64,000 nucleotides of DNA from Ruegeria arenilitoris (lineage in GTDB: Bacteria > Pseudomonadota > Alphaproteobacteria > Rhodobacterales > Rhodobacteraceae), in assembly GCF_013030985.1 (NCBI RefSeq), contig NZ_WPYP01000009.1, positions 171,308-235,307 on the forward strand. Direction: 5' to 3'. The notes below the pieces were generated by a model, which was not told the origin of the DNA, made no database searches, and saw only the letters and a program-made list of their open reading frames with translations. The translations under genes and the position numbers were made by a program. How positions within the stretch are numbered: the first letter of the stretch is position 1; every line of letters starts with the position of its first letter. Of the stretch, positions 28,801 to 38,138 are shown piece by piece.

Positions 28801-28917
28801 ACGCGTAACGCCAGATGCACCCGCATCCGGCACAGGGTTTCGAGGCGGTTTGCGGGCTTAGCGCATGAAACGGTGAGAGCTTGCCGCCGCCTCGGAAACG
28901 AATGATCGGGGTAAGAC

Positions 28918-29112
28918 ATGGGCGATGCGCTGGACGAAATCATGGCACGACACGAGGCGGCCACCGCGTGCGGCTGTTGCTGTGACGATGACTTTTGCGC
29001 TTATGTTGAGAAGTCACCTAAAGCAGAAAGTGACCTGCCAGAAACCTTGCCAGCCAGTGCCGCAAGCCGCCGCGGATCGGTTCGGTTTCTCAATGAGAAT
29101 CAGGCGAGGTAA
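28918..29112 (+). CDS. 64-residue protein with a cysteine cluster
   Basis: The ORF starts at ATG after GGGGTAAGAC and encodes CGCCCDDDFC at residues 18-27 (C18, C20, C21, C22, C27), followed by a polar tail. The cluster suggests metal or Fe-S binding, but I recognise no family. It is convergent with cobO. It may be a real, metal-regulated miniprotein, given the palindromic promoter upstream. Confidence 0.5.
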   Translation: MGDALDEIMARHEAATACGCCCDDDFCAYVEKSPKAESDLPETLPASAASRRGSVRFLNENQAR

Positions 29113-29146
29113 CAGCCCCGGGACGGGGCTGTTCAATCACTTAACC

Positions 29147-29746
29147 TTAGAAATCCACGCCGCGCTGGGCTTTGATGCCAGCTTGGAACGGGTGCTTTTC
29201 TTCGGTCATTTCGGTGACCAGATCGGCATAGTCACGCAGCGCTTGCGGGGCATCGCGGCCGGTCAGGAATACGCTGGTCTTGTCGGACCGCTCATTCAGC
29301 CCGTCGATCACCTGATCCACCGACAGGTATTCGTAGCGCAGGGCGATGTTGATCTCGTCCAGAACCACCAGATCATAGTCGCCGCTGGCCATCAGCGCTC
29401 GGGCCTTGTCAAAGGCGGCGTTGGCGGCGGCAATGTCACGTTCTTTGTCCTGCGTGTCCCAGGTGAAGCCTTCACCCATCGTGTGCCAGGTCACCAGATC
29501 GCGCTCTTCGAAAAAGCGCCGCTCGCCGGTTTTCCACTTGCCCTTGATGAACTGCACCACGGCGACCTTCTGGCCCCAGCCGAGCGCCCGGATCACCACG
29601 CCAAACGCGGCCGAGGATTTGCCCTTGCCCTTGCCGGTGTTGATCAGAACCAGCCCGCGCTCCGGATCGACAGCCTCGGACACCTTTTTGCGGTGCTGGG
29701 CCTGCACCTTCTGCATCTTTTCCTTGTGATCTTGTGCATCGCTCAT
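29147..29746 (-). CDS. cobO: cob(I)yrinic acid a,c-diamide adenosyltransferase
   Basis: The 199-residue CobO/BtuR/CobA-type enzyme adds the adenosyl group of ATP to the corrinoid cobalt. The P-loop is NTGKGKGKSSAAFG, with RALGWGQKVAVVQFIKG and LDEINIALRYEYL typical of the family. AAAGG precedes the start. The next gene upstream on the strand (transporter) is 57 bases away. Confidence 0.95.
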   Translation of the reverse strand: MSDAQDHKEKMQKVQAQHRKKVSEAVDPERGLVLINTGKGKGKSSAAFGVVIRALGWGQKVAVVQFIKGKWKTGERRFFEERDLVTWHTMGEGFTWDTQDKERDIAAANAAFDKARALMASGDYDLVVLDEINIALRYEYLSVDQVIDGLNERSDKTSVFLTGRDAPQALRDYADLVTEMTEEKHPFQAGIKAQRGVDF

Positions 29747-29803
29747 CGGCGGAACCTTTCTTGATTTGCGCCCAACCTAAGCGAAGTTTGCCAAAGGTAA
29801 AGA

Positions 29804-30739
29804 TCAGGCCTTTGGGTCCGGGGCCGATTTGTCCTTGCCCCGATCCACGCCCAGTTGGCGTTCGCGCAGGATAACCAGCACGTTGCCTGCAATGACCAGC
29901 GCTGCGCCGCCCAGCATGACAAGTGTCGGCCACTCGTCGAACCACACATAGCCGATGATAATGGCAAACAGCATGGTCGTGTAATCGTAGGGCGCCAGCA
30001 TCGAGGCCTGTCCAAAGCGATAGGACGAGGTCACCAGAATTTGCGCCACACCGCCGATCAGCCCCATAAAAGCCAATATTAGAGCCTGTTCAATCGTCGG
30101 CATTGTCCAGCCCCAAAAGGCGGTCAGGGATGACAGCAGCGTGGCGGTCAGCGAGAAATAGAAGACCACCGCAGCGGGATGGTCGACCTGCACCAATTGC
30201 CGGATGTGGATCTGCACAAAGGCCCGCGCCATGGTGGCCGCCAATACGCAGAGCGCGCCGATGGTGGCGGCGGTGTCCATGTTATTGCCGCCCAGCCGTG
30301 GCCAGATCATGATCAGCACCCCCAGAAGGCCGATGGCAACAGCGCCAATGCGGATCATGCGAATACGCTCGCCCAGCATGATTGCGGCCAGAATCAGGGT
30401 GAAGATCGGGGTGGCATAGCCAATCGCCGTAACCTCGGGCAGGGGCAGCAGGCTGAGACCGGTAAAGGTCAGGCCCATGGCGCTGGTGCCCAGAACGCCG
30501 CGCCAGAAATGCCCCATCGGCTTTTTGACCACCAACCCCTGCACCAGCTCACCCCGATAGACCAGCCAGCCGATGATCACCGGAACCGCAAAAAGCGAGC
30601 GGAAAAACACCATCTCTCCGGGCGGGAAATCGACCGACAACGCTTTGACAAGCGCCTGCATTGCCGTGAACAGCACAAGCGCGCTGAGTTTCAGTGATAC
30701 GGCCAGCACAGGTCGATGCGATGTTAAGGGTTTTGCCAT
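29804..30739 (-). CDS. DMT superfamily (EamA) transporter
   Basis: The 311-residue protein has two five-helix EamA repeats (about ten hydrophobic segments). The substrate is unknown; family members export amino acids or other metabolites. I start at ATG 30739; a TTG at 30775 that overlaps the HD gene stop is possible but less likely. Confidence 0.85.
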   Translation of the reverse strand: MAKPLTSHRPVLAVSLKLSALVLFTAMQALVKALSVDFPPGEMVFFRSLFAVPVIIGWLVYRGELVQGLVVKKPMGHFWRGVLGTSAMGLTFTGLSLLPLPEVTAIGYATPIFTLILAAIMLGERIRMIRIGAVAIGLLGVLIMIWPRLGGNNMDTAATIGALCVLAATMARAFVQIHIRQLVQVDHPAAVVFYFSLTATLLSSLTAFWGWTMPTIEQALILAFMGLIGGVAQILVTSSYRFGQASMLAPYDYTTMLFAIIIGYVWFDEWPTLVMLGGAALVIAGNVLVILRERQLGVDRGKDKSAPDPKA

Positions 30740-30771
30740 CGGCGCGACCCTGCGCTTTTGGCTGTCAAAGA

Positions 30772-31446
30772 TCAATGACCGGTGCGGGAGTTTGACCAGT
30801 CGGCGGGCAGAGGGTGGCCGATCTCGTCGGCGAACTCTTCCAGAAACCGGATCATCCGTTGGGTTCGTCGCCGCGCCAAGGCCGCGCCACCTTTGGTCAG
30901 CATGTCATCCGGCAGTGCCAAAAGCTTGACCTTCCAGTGGTCGATCGAAAAGGCAAGATCATCCAGCGGGCGGTTTGCGGCGAAAGGATCGGCCGCATCA
31001 TACAGTGTCCGCCCCAATGCGCCCGAGACGGAGAAGTTCCGTGCAACCCCGATGGCCCCAAGTGCGTCCAGCCGATCCGCATCGCGCAGAATGCAGGCCT
31101 CGGGCGTTTCGGGCGTGATATTGGCCGAGAAACTATGCGCTTCGATGGCGTGTTGGATCGCGCTGATTTGGGTGTCGTTATAGCCCAGTTCCCGCAGAAC
31201 AGGCTCTGAACGCTGTGCCGACTTGCGCGAGGCCAGATGACGCTCGGGGTCGTCTTTCGGCAGATTGACAAGATCATGCAGGTAACAGGCGGCCAGCAAC
31301 ACGGACCGGTCCGTTACCTCATCCGCGATGTTCTGAGCATTCACCCAGACCCGGTCCAGATGGGCCAGGTCATGTGCCGGATCGGTTTCCATCCGCTGCG
31401 CGACGACGGCGCGCAGGCGTGTGCGCAGATCAGCCGATCCGTCCAC
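30772..31446 (-). CDS. HD domain phosphohydrolase
   Basis: The 224-residue protein has the HD metal ligands in [19 protein letters not shown] and a later [12 protein letters not shown], the YedJ-like HD pattern. The substrate is unknown, probably a nucleotide. GTG at 31446 follows GGAGA and is preferred to the TTG at 31467. It overlaps the end of aroC by 17 bases, so the genes are coupled. Confidence 0.85.
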   Translation of the reverse strand: MDGSADLRTRLRAVVAQRMETDPAHDLAHLDRVWVNAQNIADEVTDRSVLLAACYLHDLVNLPKDDPERHLASRKSAQRSEPVLRELGYNDTQISAIQHAIEAHSFSANITPETPEACILRDADRLDALGAIGVARNFSVSGALGRTLYDAADPFAANRPLDDLAFSIDHWKVKLLALPDDMLTKGGAALARRRTQRMIRFLEEFADEIGHPLPADWSNSRTGH

Positions 31447-32530
31447 GGTTCTCTCCGATCTGGCCACGGTGCAACAGCAGGTGGTCGAGGATCACGCAGG
31501 CCATCATCGCCTCACCCACCGGCACCGCGCGGATGCCGACGCAGGGGTCGTGGCGGCCTTTGGTAATAATCTCGGTCTCCTCGCCGGACTTGGTGATGGT
31601 CTTGCGGGTGGTCAGGATCGACGAGGTCGGTTTGACCGCAAACCGCACCACAACATCCTGCCCGGTCGAAATGCCGCCCAGAATGCCGCCCGCGTGGTTG
31701 CTGCTGTATTGCGGGCCGTCCTGACCCATGAAAATCTCGTCGGCATTGGCCTCGCCGGTCAGTTCGGCGGCAGCCATGCCTTCGCCGATCTCGACACCTT
31801 TGACGGCGTTGATCGACATCATCGCTGCGGCCAGATCAGTGTCTAACTTGGCATAAACCGGTGCGCCCAGCCCGGCGGGAACGCCGCGGGCCACGACCTC
31901 GACCACCGCACCGACCGAGTTGCCGGATTTGCGCAGGTCGTCCAGATACACGGCCCAGTCTTCAGCGGCTTGCGCGTCGGGCGTCCAGAACGGGTTCTGT
32001 TCAATCTGCGACCAGTCGAAATTGGCGCGGTCGATCTTGTGCGTGCCGATCTGGGTCATATAGCCGGTGATCTGCACATTGGGCGCGATCTGCTTGATCG
32101 CCTCACGCGCCAAGCCACCTGCGGCGACCCGCGACGCGGTTTCACGGGCCGAGCTGCGCCCGCCACCGCGATAGTCGCGGATGCCGTATTTCTGCCAATA
32201 GGTGATGTCGGCGTGCCCCGGACGGAACTTCTCCATGATATCGCCGTAGTCTTTCGAGCGTTGATCGGTGTTCTCGATCATCAGCTGCACAGGCGTGCCG
32301 GTGGTCTGGCCTTCAAACACGCCGGACAGAATCTTGACCGCATCAGGTTCACGCCGCTGGGTAGTGAACTTGCTCTGCCCCGGTTTGCGCTTGTCCAGCC
32401 AGTGCTGGATCATCGCTTCGTCGATTGTCACACCCGGAGGGCAGCCGTCGACGGTGGCACCCAAAGCGGGCCCGTGGCTTTCACCCCAGGTGGTGACGCG
32501 GAAGAGGTGTCCAAAGCTGTTCATCGACAT
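31430..32530 (-). CDS. aroC: chorismate synthase
   Basis: The 366-residue enzyme makes chorismate from EPSP with reduced FMN as cofactor, the last step of the shikimate pathway. N-terminal [35 protein letters not shown] and the C-terminal [14 protein letters not shown] are hallmark segments. AAAGGAG precedes the ATG at 32530. ATG at codon 3 is an alternative start. Confidence 0.97.
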   Translation of the reverse strand: MSMNSFGHLFRVTTWGESHGPALGATVDGCPPGVTIDEAMIQHWLDKRKPGQSKFTTQRREPDAVKILSGVFEGQTTGTPVQLMIENTDQRSKDYGDIMEKFRPGHADITYWQKYGIRDYRGGGRSSARETASRVAAGGLAREAIKQIAPNVQITGYMTQIGTHKIDRANFDWSQIEQNPFWTPDAQAAEDWAVYLDDLRKSGNSVGAVVEVVARGVPAGLGAPVYAKLDTDLAAAMMSINAVKGVEIGEGMAAAELTGEANADEIFMGQDGPQYSSNHAGGILGGISTGQDVVVRFAVKPTSSILTTRKTITKSGEETEIITKGRHDPCVGIRAVPVGEAMMACVILDHLLLHRGQIGENRGRIG

Positions 32531-32624
32531 GGGGCGTGCTCCTTTGAGGGTTGTGATTAGCGGGCAAGGCCCGTGGCCTCAAGCGGATTTGCGGTTGGGG
32601 CAGGGGCGCCCCAACCAAGTGTGC

Positions 32625-33065
32625 CTATGCCGCACGGGTTAGTTCGGCGCGGGTTTTGGCGATCATAAGGGCGGCTTGCGCGGCCTCGCGCCCCTTTTCC
32701 ACGAAGTGATCGCGGTAGATGGCGTTGTGGTGATCGGTTTCCTGATACTGATGCGGGGTCAGCGAGACCGAGAGGACGGGAACGCCCGTGTCCAATCCGG
32801 CACGCATCAGGCCATCGACTACGGCTTGTGCCACAAAATCGTGCCGGTAGATGCCGCCATCCACCACAAAAGCGGCACAGGCGATGGCATCGTATTGGCC
32901 GGTTTGGGCCAGATCGCGGGCCAGCAGCGGCATCTCGAACGCGCCGGGGACGTCGAAGACATCGACCTGTTCGGCAGGGATGAGTTCAAGGAGCCCGTCC
33001 AGCGCGCGGTCCACGATATCGGAATGCCAGTTGGCTTTGATAAAAGCATAGCGGGTGTGTGTCAT
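32625..33065 (-). CDS. ribH: 6,7-dimethyl-8-ribityllumazine synthase
   Basis: The 146-residue enzyme makes the lumazine precursor of riboflavin. Family segments are FIKANWHSDIVD, PGAFEMPLLARDL and DGGIYRHDFVAQAV; the N-terminus resembles RibH2-type enzymes of alphaproteobacteria. Of the two adjacent ATGs I choose 33065, which has better spacing to AAAGGAG. An FMN riboswitch upstream controls it. The long open frame upstream to 34112 is a shadow. Confidence 0.94.
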   Translation of the reverse strand: MTHTRYAFIKANWHSDIVDRALDGLLELIPAEQVDVFDVPGAFEMPLLARDLAQTGQYDAIACAAFVVDGGIYRHDFVAQAVVDGLMRAGLDTGVPVLSVSLTPHQYQETDHHNAIYRDHFVEKGREAAQAALMIAKTRAELTRAA

Positions 33066-33198
33066 CATGATCTCCTTTCGGTTTGGTGGCCTGCTGGCGG
33101 TCGCGAAAACAGATTCCCACTTTTCGCTGCCAGCCCGGCATGACACGTCACCCAAGGCGATCACGAGCAGACGCACCGCATTACCGGCACGCTGCACG

Positions 33199-33336
33199 TT
33201 CTCTTTCATCCGGACTGTAACCGTCGGCTCTGGCCTCTCACCAGATCTGCTGACACCCCGATCAACGGGGCCGCTCGCGGGCTTACGGGTCAAGCCCGCA
33301 TACCGCCGGTGGGGAATTTCACCCCGCCCTGAGAAC
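33199..33336 (-). ncRNA. FMN riboswitch (RFN element)
   Basis: Read on the minus strand, the RNA begins with TTCTCAGGGCGGGGTGAAAT, continues with CCCCACCGGCGGTATG and ends with CCGGATGAAAGAGAA, the conserved RFN sequence. The terminal stem pairs TTCTC with GAGAA. It lies about 130 bases before the ribH start, leaving room for an expression platform. Confidence 0.96.
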
Positions 33337-33452
33337 GGGGTGGAATGTGCCAAGGCGCGTTCACTTCTGCAAGAGGCTTTACGCCCCGGCCAATTGACGG
33401 GTTTTGTTTCCATGGTCGTCCTGTAAGGTCGCTGCAACCAAGGAGAGCGCGA

Positions 33453-34061
33453 ATGAAACTCTATCACAGTCCAACCTCGCCTTATGTCCGCAAGGTGATG
33501 GTTTTGCTGCACGAAACCGGCCAGCTTGAAGATGTCGAGGTGTTGAACGTCGCCACCACTCCGTTGGCCCCGGCGGACGAGCTGCAGGGCAAGGTGCCGC
33601 TGAGACGCATTCCGGCGCTGGAGCGGCCCGAAGGCCCGACCCTGTTTGACAGCCGTGTGATCTGCGCGTTTCTGGATGCGCGTGCCAAGGCGGGAATGTA
33701 CACCGAGGGCTCCGGGCGCTGGGACGTGCTGACGTTGGAGGCGCTGGCTGACGGTATTCTGGATTCGGCGGTTGGGATGACCTATGAGGCGCGCCTGCGC
33801 CCCGAGGACAAACAGTGGGACACCTGGCTGGACGCGCAATGGGGCAAGATCGAACGGGCTTGTGCCGCATTGAACCAGCGTTGGATGGCGCATCTGTCGG
33901 GGCCGCTGGATATGGGGCAGGTGGCCGTGGCCTGTGCGCTGGGCTATCTGGACTTGCGCCACGACGCGCGGAACTGGCGCAAAGGCAATGATGCGCTCAG
34001 CGAATGGTTTGCCGCGTTCAACGAACGCCCCAGCATGGCAGCGACCCGCCCCGAGGGCTGA
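33453..34061 (+). CDS. glutathione S-transferase family protein
   Basis: The 202-residue protein has an N-terminal thioredoxin-fold domain (LYHSPTSPYVRKVMV, then VPLRRIPALE and LFDSRVICAFLD) and a helical C-terminal domain. The substrate is unknown. AAGGAG precedes the ATG at 33453. It is divergent from the ribH riboswitch region. Confidence 0.9.
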   Translation: MKLYHSPTSPYVRKVMVLLHETGQLEDVEVLNVATTPLAPADELQGKVPLRRIPALERPEGPTLFDSRVICAFLDARAKAGMYTEGSGRWDVLTLEALADGILDSAVGMTYEARLRPEDKQWDTWLDAQWGKIERACAALNQRWMAHLSGPLDMGQVAVACALGYLDLRHDARNWRKGNDALSEWFAAFNERPSMAATRPEG

Positions 34062-34115
34062 GCCCGGCTTCAGAAGCGCTGGCCGTGACAGGCAAGGCCA
34101 GCGCCGGATCAAAAA

Positions 34116-34562
34116 TCAGGGGGCGCTGAACGTGGCGAGATAGGCCGCGATGTCATCGGCGCCTTTCTTCAGCTTGACGCTCATGTTCGGGCGCGCGGTC
34201 TCGTCATCCAGATATTCTTGAATGAAACCGATCGGGTCCTGCGAATAGGCGGCGATGTTTTCTTCGGTCCAGATCAGACCTTCATCACCGGCGCGGATCA
34301 TGTCATCGGTGAACATGCCGACGGGCAGACGCTCGCTACCATAGCGGTAGTCATTCTCGGCTCCGGCGACGCGGCCCACCACACCATAGAGATTCGGCCC
34401 GGTGATGCCGCCTTTGACCAGAACCTCACCGTCTTTGATGATCGCGTGGCAGGAAGAGCAGCGGTTATAGAGTTTTTCACCTTTGGCCGGGTCACCGGCA
34501 GCTGCGGCATGTGACGCAAGGGCAATTGTAAGAGTCAACGCAGTTGGAATGAGTTTTGGCAT
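34116..34562 (-). CDS. periplasmic c-type cytochrome
   Basis: The 148-residue protein has a signal peptide (cleavage near AAAAG), the heme motif C35SSCH39 and a probable methionine axial ligand in RPNMSVKL. It resembles small soluble cytochromes of the c2/c556 range in Rhodobacterales. It is divergent from petABC, and could carry electrons from the bc1 complex, which is inference. Confidence 0.85.
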   Translation of the reverse strand: MPKLIPTALTLTIALASHAAAAGDPAKGEKLYNRCSSCHAIIKDGEVLVKGGITGPNLYGVVGRVAGAENDYRYGSERLPVGMFTDDMIRAGDEGLIWTEENIAAYSQDPIGFIQEYLDDETARPNMSVKLKKGADDIAAYLATFSAP

Positions 34563-35036
34563 GGAAAACGTCCTGCTGAGGTTGGGATTAATCGGCCCTT
34601 CGGAGATTCCCGCTAAAAGTGCAATCGAAATCAGGTCTGCGTAAGCTCCTACAAAATATCTATTTTCAACTCAGTTTTTTCGCGGTCACGGATTTCCCGA
34701 AAGTGGGAAATTGCATGGCGAAAATGGGTCAGAAATTTGCAGATCAGGCGGCCTGTGATGCGGGGATGACCGATCCTGGTGACCCGTATTCGCACGCCCC
34801 GAATCACATGGATGCGAATTCTGCCGATTGGCGGATTTCCCCACTTAAACCCGTCCAAATCTTGAAAAATCACCCCTTCGTTGTGACATGAATGCCCACA
34901 TGCGGCGTAGTGCGCGCCTATGACCGCTGGACGAACCGATTTCTCCCGGCTAGATAGCCGCGATGAGACGCCGCTTTGATGCGGTGCTGATGCATGTTTG
35001 CCCGCAACCGCGGGCGCCGGAATCGGAGAAAACCTC
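34563..35036. other. 474-bp divergent region between the cytochrome c gene and petABC
   Basis: No coding frame is convincing. ATTTCCC-GAAAGT-GGGAAAT at 34692-34711 is a perfect 7-base inverted repeat and may be an operator or hairpin. The petA promoter should lie in the second half; TTGAAA at about 34862 is a candidate -35 box. Confidence 0.5.
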
Positions 35037-35621
35037 GTGTCCCACGCAGAAGACAACGAAGGCACCCGCAGAGATTTCCTCTACTACGTCGCTGGCGGCG
35101 CAGGTGTCGTTGCGACGGGTGCAGCCGTATGGCCCCTGATCAACCAAATGAACCCATCGGCAGACGTTCAGGCGCTGTCCTCGATTCGCCAGGATGTCAG
35201 CGGTGTCGAGCCGGGCACGCAGCTGACCGTGAAATGGCTGGGTAAGCCTGTATTCATCCGTCACCGTACCGGTGCTGAGATTCAAGAGGCTCAGGAGCAG
35301 GACGCTGAAGGCGTAGACGCACTGCCTGATCCGTTGGCGCGCAATTTCAACCTGCCCGCTGATGCCCCCGCAACCGACGCCAACCGCGTGATGCCTTCGC
35401 CCGAAGGCGAAGCTCCCGGTGCATGGATCGTACAGATGGGCGTTTGCACGCACCTGGGCTGTGTGCCTCTGGGCGATGCCGGTGATTTCGGAGGCTGGTT
35501 CTGCCCCTGCCACGGTTCGCACTATGACCTTGCCGGTCGTATCCGCAAAGGCCCCGCGCCCGAAAACCTGCCCGTTCCGCCCGTTGAATGGGTGGACGCG
35601 ACAACCATCAAGCTCGGCTAA
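35037..35621 (+). CDS. petA: cytochrome bc1 Rieske iron-sulfur subunit
   Basis: The 194-residue protein starts at GTG (35037) after GGAGAAAAC. It has a twin-arginine-type N-terminus (TRRDFLYY) and one membrane anchor, then the 2Fe-2S ligands C137/H139 (CTHLGC) and C156/H159 (CPCHGSHYD), with C142 and C158 forming the expected disulfide. It accepts electrons from ubiquinol. First gene of petABC. Confidence 0.97.
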   Translation: MSHAEDNEGTRRDFLYYVAGGAGVVATGAAVWPLINQMNPSADVQALSSIRQDVSGVEPGTQLTVKWLGKPVFIRHRTGAEIQEAQEQDAEGVDALPDPLARNFNLPADAPATDANRVMPSPEGEAPGAWIVQMGVCTHLGCVPLGDAGDFGGWFCPCHGSHYDLAGRIRKGPAPENLPVPPVEWVDATTIKLG

Positions 35622-35632
35622 GGGAGACCCAG

Positions 35633-36964
35633 ATGTCCGGAATTCCCCACGATCATTACGAGCCGAAGACAAACGGTGAGAAGTGGCTGAACAGCCGACT
35701 GCCTATCGTCGGCCTGATTTACGACACCATCATGATCCCCACACCGAAGAACCTGAACTGGTGGTGGATCTGGGGCATCGTCCTGGCGTTCTGCCTGGCG
35801 CTGCAGATCGTCACCGGTATCGTTCTGGTGATGCACTATACCCCGCATGTTGATCTGGCCTTCGCCAGCATCGAACACATCATGCGCAACGTGAATGGCG
35901 GCTATATGCTGCGCTACCTGCACATGAACGGCGCGTCGCTGTTCTTTGTTGCGGTCTACATCCACATCTTCCGTGGCCTGTTCTACGGCTCGTACAAAGC
36001 CCCGCGTGAAATCACGTGGATCATCGGGATGCTGATCTACCTGATGATGATGGGCACCGCCTTCATGGGCTACGTTCTGCCCTGGGGTCAGATGTCCTTC
36101 TGGGGTGCGACCGTGATCACCGGCCTGTTTGGCGCGATCCCGTTTGTGGGCGACGCGATCCAGACCTGGCTGCTGGGCGGACCCGCGGTGGACAACGCCA
36201 CGCTGAACCGCTTCTTCTCGCTGCACTACCTGCTGCCGTTCGTGATTGCGGCGCTGGTCATCGTGCACATCTGGGCTTTCCACACCACCGGCAACAACAA
36301 CCCCACGGGTGTTGAAGTGCGCCGTGGTTCGAAAGCCGAGGCCGAGAAAGACACGCTGCCCTTCTGGCCCTACTTCGTGATCAAGGACCTGTTCGCGCTG
36401 GCCGTGATCCTGGTCGTGTTCTGGGCGATTGTCGGCTTCATGCCGAACTATCTGGGCCACCCGGACAACTACATCGAAGCCAACCCGCTGGTCACACCTG
36501 CGCACATCGTGCCTGAATGGTACTTCCTGCCGTTCTACGCGATCCTGCGTGCCTTCACCGGTGAGGTCTGGGTTGTTCAGTTCGCCAGCTTCATCACCGG
36601 CGGCATCGTCGACGCCAAGTTCTTTGGTGTGATCGCGATGTTCGGTGCGATCCTGGCCATGGCCCTGGCGCCCTGGCTGGATACCTCGAGCGTGCGTTCG
36701 GGCAAATACCGCCCGATGTTCAAATGGTGGTTCTACCTGCTGATCATCGACTTCTTCGCCCTGATGTGGCTGGGTGCGATGCCCGCGGAAGAGCCCTATG
36801 CGACCTTCTCGCTGATCGCGTCTGCCTACTGGTTCGCCTATTTCTTCGTGATCCTGCCGATCCTCGGCGTGATCGAGAAGCCTCTGGCACAGCCCGAGAC
36901 CATCGAAGAAGACTTCAACGCGCATTATGGCAAGGCTGACGCCGACGCCACGCCGGCCGAGTAA
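35633..36964 (+). CDS. petB: cytochrome bc1 cytochrome b subunit
   Basis: The 443-residue membrane protein has eight helices, heme-ligand histidines in [19 protein letters not shown] and in the FFSLHYLL...HIWAFH pair, and the Qo-site [12 protein letters not shown] motif. ATG at 35633, 11 bases after petA. The track frame starting at 35588 extends into petA and is not the start. Confidence 0.98.
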   Translation: MSGIPHDHYEPKTNGEKWLNSRLPIVGLIYDTIMIPTPKNLNWWWIWGIVLAFCLALQIVTGIVLVMHYTPHVDLAFASIEHIMRNVNGGYMLRYLHMNGASLFFVAVYIHIFRGLFYGSYKAPREITWIIGMLIYLMMMGTAFMGYVLPWGQMSFWGATVITGLFGAIPFVGDAIQTWLLGGPAVDNATLNRFFSLHYLLPFVIAALVIVHIWAFHTTGNNNPTGVEVRRGSKAEAEKDTLPFWPYFVIKDLFALAVILVVFWAIVGFMPNYLGHPDNYIEANPLVTPAHIVPEWYFLPFYAILRAFTGEVWVVQFASFITGGIVDAKFFGVIAMFGAILAMALAPWLDTSSVRSGKYRPMFKWWFYLLIIDFFALMWLGAMPAEEPYATFSLIASAYWFAYFFVILPILGVIEKPLAQPETIEEDFNAHYGKADADATPAE

Positions 36965-36981
36965 GAAGAGGGACCGGAAAC

Positions 36982-37767
36982 ATGTTCAAGAAACTTGCAA
37001 TCGGTGCCGCGTTTGCTCTGGCCCTTGCTCCTGCTGCGTCCTTCGCAGCAGGCGGCGGCGAGCAGCATATCGAGGACTTCCACTTCTCGTTCGAAGGGCC
37101 TTTCGGCACCTGGGACAAGAACCAGCTGCAGCGTGGTCTTCAGATCTATACCGAGGTCTGCGCAGCCTGCCACGGTCTGAGATACGTGCCCCTGCGCGAC
37201 CTTGAGGCGCTTGGCTATTCGGAAGAAGAAGTCATCGCTTATGCGGCGGGCAACTTCGAAGTGTTCGATCCTGAGCTGGACGATTTCCGCCCGGCGATCC
37301 CGACCGACCACTTCCCGGCCAATGACGGTGTTGGCGCGCCGGACCTGAGCCTGATGGCCAAGGCCCGCGCCGGGTTCCACGGACCTTATGGTCTGGGTAT
37401 CAACCAGTTCTTCAAAGGCATGGGCGGCGCGGAATACATCGCCTCGCTGCTGGATGGCTACACCGGCCATGAAAAAGAAGAGGCTGGTACGGTTCTGTAC
37501 GAAAACACCGCCTTCCCCGGCGGCTGGATTTCGATGGCACCGCCGCTGTCCGACGATCAGGTCGAGTTTGCCGATGGTCACCCGGCCACGGTTGAGGCCT
37601 TGTCCGAAGATGTCGCTGCCTTCCTGATGTGGACGGCCGAGCCGAAGATGATGGAGCGCAAATACTCGGGCTTCGTCGGCGTGATCTTCCTGTCGCTGCT
37701 GTCGGTCCTGCTGTACCTGGTCAACAAGCGTCTGTGGGCAGGCGTCAAAGGCAAGAAGACCGTCTGA
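36982..37767 (+). CDS. petC: cytochrome bc1 cytochrome c1 subunit
   Basis: The 261-residue protein has a signal peptide, the heme motif EVCAACHGL, a methionine ligand in ISMAPPL and a C-terminal membrane anchor ([16 protein letters not shown]) followed by basic residues. It follows petB by 17 bases and is ended by a strong terminator. Confidence 0.98.
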   Translation: MFKKLAIGAAFALALAPAASFAAGGGEQHIEDFHFSFEGPFGTWDKNQLQRGLQIYTEVCAACHGLRYVPLRDLEALGYSEEEVIAYAAGNFEVFDPELDDFRPAIPTDHFPANDGVGAPDLSLMAKARAGFHGPYGLGINQFFKGMGGAEYIASLLDGYTGHEKEEAGTVLYENTAFPGGWISMAPPLSDDQVEFADGHPATVEALSEDVAAFLMWTAEPKMMERKYSGFVGVIFLSLLSVLLYLVNKRLWAGVKGKKTV

Positions 37768-37790
37768 TCGGACTTCCACCAAGACTTTGA

Positions 37791-37820
37791 AAGCCCGGTG
37801 CTCAGCACCGGGCTTTTTTG
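37791..37820 (+). terminator. intrinsic terminator of petABC
   Basis: AAGCCCGGTGC pairs with GCACCGGGCTT around a 3-base loop, followed by TTTTTTG. Confidence 0.95.
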
Positions 37821-37894
37821 TTTAAGCGCTTCGAAAGCTACACCCGAACCATCACGCGTTGTTTCGGGGGCCGTGTATTCTTCTAACCGAGCGA

Positions 37895-38107
37895 CTACTT
37901 TAGGCTTTTCTTGGATGAGTGCGCCATGAAAGCGACAGGCCACCACACAACTATGTAGAGGTATGCAAGATAGCGGATTTTAGTTATGGGCAGGTGTTGA
38001 GGAAAGAAAACAACCCAAATAACAAACAAAATCCAGATTATACTAAAAATAGCAACCGCCCCGTTAATCGATTTCCGTTCCTCATCAGAATCCATTTTCT
38101 CTGCCAT
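37895..38107 (-). CDS. small two-helix membrane protein
   Basis: The 70-residue ORF has an acidic start, two hydrophobic segments (about 18-36 and 44-62) and a lysine-rich end. The segment is clearly more AT-rich than its neighbours, which suggests acquired or fast-evolving DNA. I recognise no family. Either ATG (codon 1 or codon 5) could start it. Confidence 0.5.
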   Translation of the reverse strand: MAEKMDSDEERKSINGAVAIFSIIWILFVIWVVFFPQHLPITKIRYLAYLYIVVWWPVAFMAHSSKKSLK

Positions 38108-38138
38108 ATCAGGTGTCCGTCGTTGGGCTAGTTCTGGC

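Noticed and set aside
28722..28917. cobalamin riboswitch near cobO
   Set aside because: The region is on the wrong side of cobO and lacks the conserved B12-box; no other cobalamin element was seen.
33069..34112. N-terminal extension of ribH over the riboswitch and the GST gene
   Set aside because: The extension reads through the FMN riboswitch; ribH has a proper start and ribosome site at 33065.
34619..34891. 90-codon plus-strand frame before petA
   Set aside because: No ribosome site, no family, poor codon pattern; lies in the divergent promoter region.
35618..36925. 435-codon frame antisense to petB
   Set aside because: The product is rich in His, Asp and Gln with low-complexity character and no start signals; petB on the other strand is certain.
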